Positions 1 to 5,615 of a DNA stretch of 5,712 bases are shown here, in pieces. Position numbers and translations under genes: made by a program. A model generated the notes under the pieces. The model saw only the letters and a list, made by a program, of their open reading frames with translations, did no database searches and was not told where the DNA came from. The DNA is from Pseudomonadota bacterium (GTDB lineage Bacteria > Bdellovibrionota_C > UBA2361 > OMIW01). Where the stretch lies: assembly GCA_900299205.1 (NCBI GenBank), contig OMIW01000053.1, positions 1 to 5,712 on the forward strand. Direction: 5' to 3'. Position 1 is the first letter of the stretch, and each line of letters begins with the position of its first letter.

Positions 1-19
1 AGCTGGGTTATAAGGGGTG

Positions 20-79
20 TAACGAGCGCGGTAGCGAGTGTTTTCGATTGAGGCTGATTCTCTGCGACCGCCCTCGTTA
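20..79. repeat. Long imperfect inverted repeat downstream of ihfA
   Basis: The arm at 20-32 (TAACGAGCGCGGT) is the reverse complement of 67-79 (ACCGCCCTCGTTA) except for one base, so 12 of 13 positions pair, with a 34-base spacer. It begins 7 bases past the ihfA stop codon. On the ihfA transcript it would form a GC-rich stem. No run of T follows it on the minus strand, so it is not a classic intrinsic terminator. It could be a stabilising 3' stem, a Rho-related end or a protein-binding palindrome. The rest of 1-86 shows no start codon with a usable frame. Confidence 0.5.
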
Positions 80-86
80 GAGCAAA

Positions 87-389
87 TTAACGCTCACCAT
101 TCAATTCTTTTCTGAGGAGTTGGCTGGGTTTAAATTTTACGACTCGCCGCTCGCGAAGAACCATAGTTTCTCCTGTCTGCGGATTTCGACCTCGCCGAGG
201 TTCCTTATAATTCACCTCGTAAGACCCAAAACCTGAAAGCATCACTTTTCCCTCGGTGGCGAGCCCCTCCTTTATCAATTCGACATATCCCTCAACGATA
301 TCAGCTGCCTGATGTTTCTCAATATCAAGGGAGTCGTACAGCGCACTGGTTAAGTCAGCTTTGGTGAGGCATCTTCTCGCATCCGTCAT
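87..389 (-). CDS. ihfA: Integration host factor alpha-type subunit (HU/IHF family DNA-bending protein)
   Basis: Nucleoid-associated protein of 100 residues, predicted to work as a dimer (with IhfB, or as a homodimer) that binds the minor groove and bends DNA sharply for recombination, replication initiation and transcription. The N-terminal helices are residues 8-43 (LTKADLTSALYDSL onward). The family hallmark LSGFGSYEV is at 51-59. The beta-arm is at about 60-80 with GRNPQTGE at 67-74, where P70 is the intercalating proline. The ending VVKFKPSQLL is typical of the alpha-type chain. Length matches the family (about 95-100). The frame stays open upstream to a TTG at 446, but those 19 residues align with nothing in the family, so I chose the ATG at 389. 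A weak GAG lies 9 bases before it. No pheT or merR neighbour is visible. The alpha assignment rests on memory of family sequences; an HU-like paralogue is possible. Confidence 0.9.
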   Translation of the reverse strand: MTDARRCLTKADLTSALYDSLDIEKHQAADIVEGYVELIKEGLATEGKVMLSGFGSYEVNYKEPRRGRNPQTGETMVLRERRVVKFKPSQLLRKELNGER

Positions 390-531
390 AATCGTTATCT
401 CGGAAAAAAAAGGTTCTCTTGCTCGTATTCGAGAGGCGGAGGGCAAACGCTCAACCTCGATTTCTCCCGCCTTCTTACTGAATGAGACACAGCAGACGAC
501 TCGATAGATTCAGGATCCGCCCTTTTCGAAA

Positions 532-555
532 TCCCGAATGGAATACCTTTCGGGA
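532..555. repeat. Hairpin-forming inverted repeat
   Basis: TCCCGAA at 532-538 pairs perfectly with TTCGGGA at 549-555. Inside, after a T-T mismatch, GG (540-541) pairs with CC (546-547) around an AATA loop. On the minus strand it is followed by only TTT, and on the plus strand by no T run, so it is a poor terminator. It may be an operator palindrome or a leader structure upstream of ihfA. Confidence 0.4.
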
Positions 556-621
556 CCGGACCAGGGACGGCAACAGAGCCTCAAAACCCACCCAACGATC
601 AGTTTCTGTAGAACTAACCCC

Positions 622-745
622 TTGAGTTATGAGGCATCCCTTTGCTCCTTGAGTGTAAATGACGGTTCGATGCTGAGAAAGGGGCTTGTTTTGAGTCAAG
701 GTTATATAGTTTTGGCCGATACCATCAGAGAGGCATTTTGAGTCA
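622..745 (+). repeat. Four TTGAGT hexamers in the HDOD gene upstream region
   Basis: TTGAGT occurs at 622-627, 649-654, 691-696 and 738-743, all in the same orientation. The last two sit in a longer shared word, TTTTGAGTCA (689-698 and 736-745), and the third is a palindrome, TTGAGTCAA (691-699). Clustering within 122 bases upstream of one gene suggests regulator binding sites. However, the hexamer also occurs elsewhere in the window (for example near 1373), so composition may contribute. Confidence 0.3.
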
Positions 746-753
746 GGGAGGAG
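746..753 (+). promoter_or_regulatory. Strong Shine-Dalgarno sequence before a 15-codon frame
   Basis: GGGAGGAG lies 4 bases before the ATG at 758-760. It is the best ribosome binding site in the window, yet the frame it serves stops after 15 codons. It is better than the sites near the HDOD candidate starts at 809, 815 and 839. Confidence 0.5.
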
Positions 754-757
754 AAAA

Positions 758-805
758 ATGGCCTTCTGGGTCTCGAAGAGGGTTGGAGGGGAGATCGTAG
801 ATTAG
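758..805 (+). CDS. Putative 15-residue leader peptide, in frame with the HDOD gene
   Basis: The ATG at 758 opens a 15-codon frame (MAFWVSKRVGGEIVD) ending in TAG at 803-805. It has a near-ideal Shine-Dalgarno sequence. The frame is the same as that of the downstream HDOD gene: after the TAG comes GTT and then a TTG (809), a GTG (815) and an ATG (839), all in that frame. Three readings are possible: a genuine leader peptide coupled to the downstream start, an original N-terminus cut off by an amber mutation with re-initiation downstream, or amber readthrough giving a longer product. The peptide resembles nothing I know. Confidence 0.35.
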   Translation: MAFWVSKRVGGEIVD

Positions 806-838
806 GTTTTGGTTGTGTACCAAGCTGGGAAAAGGGTT

Positions 839-1723
839 ATGTCAAATAAGCGAGCCAATTCGTTAGAGGGGAACGCTGCTGCGGTATCCGATGTGTCGTG
901 GGCCCGTGCGAGGAACATAGTCGCCTCAATGGAGCCCGTTATTTATCCTATTCGGCAAATATGCCAGACAGCAATCGGGCATCCCTCCCGAATAAACCAG
1001 CTCCTTGATGGCTCAGTATTCCCCCTCCAAAGGTTGGTGAAAGCCTGTGGTCAGGACAGTCTGATTGCCGGGGGCAAAGGGCTCCGTTCCTCGAGCTCCA
1101 CAAGGGAGGTGCTCGATAGGTTGCCTAGTGATGCAGTCGCCGCGGCGCTCGTGCTTCACAGTGTGGGTAAAAGGGTGCAAAGTCAGCCTCTTCAGACGAT
1201 CTGGAGGGCATTCCTCGAAGAGGCGCTTAACCGAGCCGCCCTCGGGTTCGTTGTGGGTCAAAGGGCCACGGGCTTCGGTGCTGGTCGAGCAATGCTGGCA
1301 GGCTTCTCGAGCAGAGCTGGTCTTGCGCTACTTGTAGCCAATGGAACGCAGGAGGATGCGATAGATCTTCTTGAGTCATTGAAGGAGGGGGTTGAGCTGC
1401 GAGAATCGTGTCTGCGAGTATATGAGGTCGACCCCGTTCATGTGGGAGCGTGGATAGTTCTCGATGCTGGATGCGGAATCAGCGCGTGTATGGGGCTTCG
1501 GAGCTGTGCAGTTGAGGAACCGAAACCGCCCCAGGATGGGGTCGAGCTTGTGTGGTGGGCGGCCCACAATCTCATCGATCACCTTGCGACTCGAGGGGTT
1601 GAGAGCGTTTCGGATACGGATTGGCAGATTTTGGGCTTTTCTGAACAATCCGAAAGGGATGAAGTCGGTCAATTTGTTAGCGCATTGTCTCGGGGGGGGC
1701 ATTCTTGGCATTGGATGCTATAA
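839..1723 (+). CDS. Diverged HDOD-domain protein
   Basis: A 294-residue soluble protein whose pattern fits the HDOD family, non-catalytic relatives of HD phosphohydrolases used in signalling and regulation. Positions from the ATG: STREVLDRLPSDAVAAALVL (87-106) fits the stretch where the family compares 'LG' helices. IWRAFLEEALNRAALG (121-136) fits the 'LW.HS...A' helix. LAGFSSRAGLALL (153-165) sits where relatives read GLLHDIGKLVLL, so S158 and R159 replace the H-D pair. YEVDPVHVGAW (195-205) matches the 'fG.dHaeVGA' motif, with P199 in place of the His. WWAAHNLIDHL and WQILGFSEQ (239-270) fit the C-terminal helices. No receiver or GGDEF domain is attached and there is no signal peptide. The ATG at 839 was chosen over TTG 809 and GTG 815, with GGGA 8 bases upstream; the start is uncertain. 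Assignment is by motif memory, not a search. The exact role is unknown. Confidence 0.72.
   Translation: MSNKRANSLEGNAAAVSDVSWARARNIVASMEPVIYPIRQICQTAIGHPSRINQLLDGSVFPLQRLVKACGQDSLIAGGKGLRSSSSTREVLDRLPSDAVAAALVLHSVGKRVQSQPLQTIWRAFLEEALNRAALGFVVGQRATGFGAGRAMLAGFSSRAGLALLVANGTQEDAIDLLESLKEGVELRESCLRVYEVDPVHVGAWIVLDAGCGISACMGLRSCAVEEPKPPQDGVELVWWAAHNLIDHLATRGVESVSDTDWQILGFSEQSERDEVGQFVSALSRGGHSWHWML
1692..1699 (+). repeat. G8 homopolymer inside the 3' end of the HDOD gene
   Basis: Eight consecutive G bases encode part of Arg-Gly-Gly, nine codons before the stop. Loss of one G would replace the last residues (HSWHWML) with a longer tail ending at TAG 1758-1760. Gain of one would extend it to the TGA at 1765-1767. 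Both alternative tails would run towards or nearly to the end of the converging Snf2 gene. The tract could also be a sequencing-error site. Confidence 0.45.
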
Positions 1724-1770
1724 CGCCGCTTCCGAAACCCATTATTTCGCAGCCTCTTAGACCTTGAAGA

Positions 1771-4700
1771 CTATCCCCTTTCCGCCCGACTATCCTCAGA
1801 CTTATTTTCAACGACTTCAGAGAGGGGGCTTTCAAAGAGAAGTTCGAGCTCTCGACTGCTCAAGGTCAGAGGCGACATCGCGTTTTCATTCACCAAAGCC
1901 TCTACGAGGTGAGCCTTCTTTCTCTTAAGCTCCATGATTCGCTGCTCAACTGAATGTTCAGTAACTAGTCGATAGACGTTAACTGTCTTTACCTGACCAA
2001 TTCGGTGAGCGCGATCGACGGCCTGACTTTCGACAGCAGGATTCCACCACGGATCATAAATAATCACCGTGTCAGCAGCGGTTAGGTTAAGCCCGGTGCC
2101 CCCAGCTTTCAGGCTTATGAGGAAGAGCCGCACGGAAGGATCAGAGTTAAACCTATCAACTAAGGCTTGTCTCTCTTTTGTCGCGCCATCGAGATAGAGA
2201 TACGGTATCGCAAGTTCATCGATCCAACTCTGCATAAGTGAGAGCATCTCCTTAAACTGGCTGAATACGAGAATTTTTCGATTTGATTCGAGCGCTTCGA
2301 GGACAAGCTCCTTAAATAGGTTAAATTTTCCGGAGTCGAAGCCCTCGATTGAGCGAAGAGCACCGATTGAGTTGGGGTGGTTACATACCTGTCTCAGTCG
2401 CAGGAGAGCAGTCAAGATAGACACCGTGGCTCCGGGCACTCCTCGCTTTTCAATCGCATCGAAGACCTTGGGTTTTACCTCCTCAAGGATCTGGGTGTAG
2501 AGGTCTCGTTGTGCATGGGTCATCTCAACATGGAGGACCGATTCAATTTTCGGAGGGAGATCCCGCTCAACTTCGCTTTTCGTTCGTCGCAGGATAAATG
2601 GCCGAACTTTCGCTCGAAGAATCTCGGCGACTTTGCAACCGGGACCCTCTTCAAGGATCGGCTTTTCGATATGATTGCGGAAAAAGTCGACCGTCCCGAG
2701 GTACCCGGGCATGAGGAAATCCATTATCGACCAAAGCTCAAGAGGTCGATTCTCTGTTGGTGTCCCTGAGAGTGCAAGACGAGCATCTGCCCGCAACATC
2801 TTAGCTGCTTTGGTCGTAGCCGCTGCATGATTTTTAATATTCTGGGCCTCGTCGAGCACAAGCACAGAGAAGCGATACTGCGAAAGCTCAGCGCGATCAA
2901 GCCTCAGAAGGGCGTATGAGGTAATTACCACGTCATAGGAAGGGATCGAAGAGAAGAGCCGTTTTCGGTGGGGGCCTTGCAGCACCATCACCCGCAGATC
3001 GGGGGTAAAGCGACGTGCCTCATAAAGCCAGTTGGTGGTAACTGATGTGGGAGCGATGATGATTGAAGGAGGGAGGCCCGGTCCCGAATTGGGTAAGGAC
3101 GGATTTTCCCGGGAATGGTGAACATTCTGCAGGAATGCCAAGGTCTGCACCGTCTTGCCGAGTCCCATTTCATCGGCGAGAATTCCGGCTAAAGAGCTTT
3201 CATGCAGGAATGATATCCACCCGAGTCCCTCCGACTGATACGATCGGAGTTTGCCTTTGAAGTTTCGGTGAGGGGTGCCGGCGGGAAGCTCTGCGGAGCT
3301 TTCAAGTCGATTCCGAACTGCCACGATCCGCTCGTCAAGGAGAAGTGAACAGAAAGGACCGGGCGAGGAGCTCAAGCTTAACGCCTGAGCAGCGTTAAGC
3401 TTTGCTTTGAGAGCGCCACTCAACTTGAAATTCGGGTCGACAATCCCGAGGATTGATTTAAGTTGCGAGAGGCTGCCCGTGGGGATGGGAGCAAAGGCTC
3501 CTGAGTCGAGTCGTACCCAGCGAGCATTCTCTGGAAGAGGTCGCTTAAAAAGGGAACTCAATGGAACATCAGCATTGTTCTGAAGGAGCGTGACCTGACA
3601 GTCAAACCAGCTCCCAGTCGACGGAGAGGACTGAATAGAAGGGGTCGATCCAGAGGCTGATAAGGCTATCGACACTGAAAGATCGGCAAACCGAATCTGA
3701 GAGGATGCCTCTTGAACGCCGGTAATGCTCCAATCTGCGGGGAGCTTCTCAGCTGAAAATTTCAAGAAATCGAGGACGTCATCCCCTTGAAGAAAAAATC
3801 GACGTCCCTCTGCCCGTTGTTGAAAACCGAGCTGCGTGAGCGTTCGTATGGACTCTTCCTCGAAGGTACGGTCCGGAATGAGGACTATGTTCCGTTCAGA
3901 GGGGGTTGAAGGGTAGTCAAACTCAAGCGACGCGGTGAGCTCGAGCTGGTCATTTGAGAAGAAATGTTCGGAACCTGCCGAGCGGAGATTCACCGAGAGG
4001 ACGGGCTGAGGCTGGCAAATTTCAGTGAGTGGTTGGTGTTCTTTCCCGAGGATCCGAATGAAGGGGGATTGGGTTGGTAGGCTCTCAAGAATCGGACCCA
4101 CCTGATATCTCGGGAGCCAGATCGAGGGGCCGTGGGTAAAGAGCTGCGCGACCTTTCGTCCCCGCTCGGAGATTGGATATACCGTTGTTTCCAGAAAGAC
4201 CCAGCTGGGGTCGGAGCCGATGATTTGGGAAGTTCCCGGTCGTCGGGTGCCATCGGGAAGTATCCAATCGATTGATAGATCAAGTCCGAGTTCTGACCAG
4301 GTGCAGGTGATACATGCGTCGATAGGCTCCCGAGCGATTGTTACGCGCTCCCTAGTTCTCCCGTAATTAATCGATGAATATTCACTCGCGAGTCCCAAAA
4401 CCATCCGTATGTCGCTCGAGCCGACGAGCACCCACCCCTGAGCATGATCGAGCCATCTGCCTCGGTCAACAAGCAATTGAAGAAGGATGGCGTCGAGGGT
4501 TCGGGATGCCAAGTGAGTGGCAGCTATGAGACTCTCGGGATTAATTGGGGCGCCGTTGAGAGTCACAGCCACCAGTAGCCCCCCATCCGTTGGTTGGAGG
4601 GAGAGCGAGAGATGAGATGAACTCAGTTGAGCAGCGGGCAGAGGGTAATCGACGGTCAGGGTTGCAAGCACCGAGGCTATTTCGCTCGGTGGGGTGGTAT

Positions 4701-5055
4701 AAGCAGGGCTAATAGCCGGCCGAGAAACACTCGGGAAGCCGCCGCTATCCACGGCCTTAAAGCCGTTTGAGAGGTCGGTGGGTGACCGTTCGGGGGATAG
4801 AGGGGGTGCTGGAATCGGCGCTTCCGTTGCTTTGATTTCGACTTCTGTCGTCGGCTCGGAGCTCTGAGTACTGGCATTATCTGACGAATCAATCACGGAT
4901 GCCACACGTCCCCGAAAATATATCACGACCGAATGTACCCCGAGGGGCGGAAAAATGCTCGCAAACAACCGACGTTCGCCTTTCAGATCCGGTGGGAGCT
5001 GAGCCAAAAACGCCGGGGGCCTCCGAGCAGACGGGCCCAACCCGATACCCCCCAC
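1771..5055 (-). CDS. Snf2/Rad54-family DNA-dependent ATPase (bacterial SNF2 helicase)
   Basis: A 1094-residue superfamily 2 ATPase expected to translocate on duplex DNA and displace or remodel bound proteins, possibly RNA polymerase. The ATPase occupies about 600-1050: LRSYQ (603-607); Walker A DEMGLGKT (628-635); motif Ia IIAPTSVTTNW (666-676); Walker B DEAQ (735-738); motif III SGTPTENR (763-770); the Snf2-typical LRRTK (822-826) and RQVCNHP (888-894); motif IV ILVFSQF (928-934); motif V AGGTGLNL (984-991); and motif VI QAVDRAHRIGQ (1011-1021). All catalytic residues are present. DEAQ fits the SsoRad54-like bacterial/archaeal group rather than DEAH-type RapA. Residues 130-590 match the general pattern of the long N-terminal region of bacterial SNF2 proteins (LEFDYP near 377; IPDRTFEEESIRTL...GF at 393-411). 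I see no SWIM zinc finger; C248-x-x-C251 is isolated. The start is weak: GTG at 5055 with AGGGGA 2 bases before it. The first in-frame ATG is residue 218, and GTGs at 4926 and 4896 are alternatives. Confidence 0.93.
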   Translation of the reverse strand: MGGIGLGPSARRPPAFLAQLPPDLKGERRLFASIFPPLGVHSVVIYFRGRVASVIDSSDNASTQSSEPTTEVEIKATEAPIPAPPLSPERSPTDLSNGFKAVDSGGFPSVSRPAISPAYTTPPSEIASVLATLTVDYPLPAAQLSSSHLSLSLQPTDGGLLVAVTLNGAPINPESLIAATHLASRTLDAILLQLLVDRGRWLDHAQGWVLVGSSDIRMVLGLASEYSSINYGRTRERVTIAREPIDACITCTWSELGLDLSIDWILPDGTRRPGTSQIIGSDPSWVFLETTVYPISERGRKVAQLFTHGPSIWLPRYQVGPILESLPTQSPFIRILGKEHQPLTEICQPQPVLSVNLRSAGSEHFFSNDQLELTASLEFDYPSTPSERNIVLIPDRTFEEESIRTLTQLGFQQRAEGRRFFLQGDDVLDFLKFSAEKLPADWSITGVQEASSQIRFADLSVSIALSASGSTPSIQSSPSTGSWFDCQVTLLQNNADVPLSSLFKRPLPENARWVRLDSGAFAPIPTGSLSQLKSILGIVDPNFKLSGALKAKLNAAQALSLSSSPGPFCSLLLDERIVAVRNRLESSAELPAGTPHRNFKGKLRSYQSEGLGWISFLHESSLAGILADEMGLGKTVQTLAFLQNVHHSRENPSLPNSGPGLPPSIIIAPTSVTTNWLYEARRFTPDLRVMVLQGPHRKRLFSSIPSYDVVITSYALLRLDRAELSQYRFSVLVLDEAQNIKNHAAATTKAAKMLRADARLALSGTPTENRPLELWSIMDFLMPGYLGTVDFFRNHIEKPILEEGPGCKVAEILRAKVRPFILRRTKSEVERDLPPKIESVLHVEMTHAQRDLYTQILEEVKPKVFDAIEKRGVPGATVSILTALLRLRQVCNHPNSIGALRSIEGFDSGKFNLFKELVLEALESNRKILVFSQFKEMLSLMQSWIDELAIPYLYLDGATKERQALVDRFNSDPSVRLFLISLKAGGTGLNLTAADTVIIYDPWWNPAVESQAVDRAHRIGQVKTVNVYRLVTEHSVEQRIMELKRKKAHLVEALVNENAMSPLTLSSRELELLFESPLSEVVENKSEDSRAERG
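3374..3402. repeat. Perfect 11-bp inverted repeat within the Snf2 gene
   Basis: AAGCTTAACGC (3374-3384) and GCGTTAAGCTT (3392-3402) are exact reverse complements around the 7-base loop CTGAGCA. In the Snf2 protein the repeat covers residues 552-561 (KLNAAQALSL), just before the ATPase domain begins near 600. An exact 11-bp stem in coding sequence is uncommon. It could form an mRNA hairpin at the interdomain boundary, serve as a protein-binding palindrome, or have arisen by chance in an Ala/Leu/Ser-rich stretch. Confidence 0.6.
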
Positions 5056-5134
5056 CGTCCCCTCATGGTGCGGCCAAAAAACCGAGACGCGACCCAGTGC
5101 GGTGGAAAATTCCTTATCCCCGGTAAGATGCGGA

Positions 5135-5144
5135 GGGGGGGGGG
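5135..5144. repeat. G10/C10 homopolymer upstream of the Snf2 gene
   Basis: Ten consecutive G bases on the plus strand (C10 on the coding strand) lie in the 119-base gap between the orphan gene stop and the Snf2 start, about 80 bases before the latter. A tract this long is prone to slippage. It lies outside both chosen coding frames: the Snf2 frame is open through it back to a TGA at 5155-5157 but contains no ATG, GTG or TTG. Any effect would therefore be on transcript or promoter spacing. No promoter was recognised in the gap. Confidence 0.5.
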
Positions 5145-5174
5145 CAGGGTGCGGTCAGAGCACAGATAAGAACC

Positions 5175-5615
5175 TCAAACTGAGCTGGTTCTCAGCAATT
5201 GGCCTGCGGAGAGTGCTCCTTCCGAAAGAGCAGGAGTTGACGCGACCCTCTCAAAGGGACGTACGTTGTTCGAGGCCGTTGGATTAGGGGCTGAATCCAG
5301 TCGGTCAAAGGGCACGATGTTGTTCCGCGTGTAAAAATGCGACGGATCCGCTTCTACAACATCGAGAGCTCGGCGAATCGAAGGAGGAGTCAGGGTCTCG
5401 ATAGCGCGCTCGAGGGTTATCGGAGTGTCGTACCACTCCGGGAGATCGGCCCACACACCGATTTTCTCCAAAGGAGTGAGGGCTAATTCTGTCCCGTGTG
5501 ATTGTCGGATTGATGGGGCTGAAATCTCGCGGGGGGGCAGCCTGAGATCCGCCAGGCTCACGTCGGGCGTCACATTATATAATGGATTATTGTTGACGGT
5601 GTTATTGACCAACAT
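5175..5615 (-). CDS. Hypothetical protein with a duplicated NNxxPFxR motif
   Basis: A 146-residue protein I do not recognise. The N-terminus is Asn-rich (N4, N5, N8-N10) and there is no signal peptide or membrane segment. A central block, about 45-92, looks foldable and helix-rich (LTPLEKIGVWADLPEWYD, then TLERAIETLTPPSIRRAL). The C-terminal third is probably disordered and contains two copies of one peptide with an 18-residue period: residues 98-110 (NNIVPFDRLDSAP) and 116-128 (NNVRPFERVASTP). They share NN-[IV]-x-PF-[DE]-R-[LV]-x-S-[AT]-P. The ATG start at 5615 has GGTGA 9 bases upstream, a fair Shine-Dalgarno sequence. The TGA stop is 119 bases before the Snf2 start on the same strand, so co-transcription is possible. 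The motif copies suggest a short linear motif docking to a partner protein. Being a real gene is supported by the start context and the conserved duplication, but no family is known to me. Confidence 0.65.
   Translation of the reverse strand: MLVNNTVNNNPLYNVTPDVSLADLRLPPREISAPSIRQSHGTELALTPLEKIGVWADLPEWYDTPITLERAIETLTPPSIRRALDVVEADPSHFYTRNNIVPFDRLDSAPNPTASNNVRPFERVASTPALSEGALSAGQLLRTSSV

Larger units (their letters stand above)
390..757. other. Divergent intergenic region between ihfA and the HDOD gene
   Basis: About 370 bases without a convincing gene. It should carry the promoters for both flanking genes, but I find no clear -35/-10 pair on either strand. TATATAGT at 703-710 is the best -10-like element for the rightward gene and lacks a good -35. 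The stretch holds an A8 run at 404-411 (T8 on the ihfA transcript, ending 14 bases before its ATG), a hairpin at 532-555 and four TTGAGT hexamers. Two open frames here (475-699 minus, 538-741 plus) lack a Shine-Dalgarno sequence or recognisable protein features. No tRNA-like cloverleaf was found. Confidence 0.6.

Noticed and set aside
390-446. 19-residue N-terminal extension of the IHF protein from a TTG
   Set aside because: The IHF/HU family starts immediately before the LTKADL helix. The extension matches nothing known, and the ATG at 389 gives the normal length.
655-680. GGTTCGAT resembling a tRNA T-loop
   Set aside because: The flanking bases do not form a T stem, and no acceptor, anticodon or D arm can be assembled on either strand.
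475-699. 74-codon minus-strand open frame upstream of ihfA
   Set aside because: It starts with TTG, has no evident ribosome binding site, and the translation has no domain-like pattern. It overlaps the likely regulatory region.
538-741. 67-codon plus-strand open frame ending just before the HDOD leader
   Set aside because: There is no Shine-Dalgarno sequence before its ATG, which lies inside the hairpin arm, and the composition is not protein-like. It ends 17 bases before ATG 758, so a short upstream gene cannot be fully excluded.
1013-1760. Several open frames of 80-110 codons overlapping the HDOD gene on both strands
   Set aside because: They are shadows of the real gene, whose frame alone shows a coherent domain pattern.
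1724-1770. Bidirectional terminator between the convergent HDOD and Snf2 genes
   Set aside because: I looked for a GC-rich stem with flanking A and T runs in the 47-base gap and found none.
5068-5154. GTGCGG repeated three times (5068, 5097, 5149) before the Snf2 gene
   Set aside because: The copies are short with irregular spacing (29 and 52 bases) and no shared longer flanks, so this is likely chance.
1771-5615. Defence-system reading (for example DISARM, which uses a SNF2-type helicase)
   Set aside because: No methyltransferase, phospholipase D-like, DUF1998 or other defence partner is in the window. The Snf2 protein looks like the general bacterial SNF2 type. Larger flanks would be needed to revisit this.
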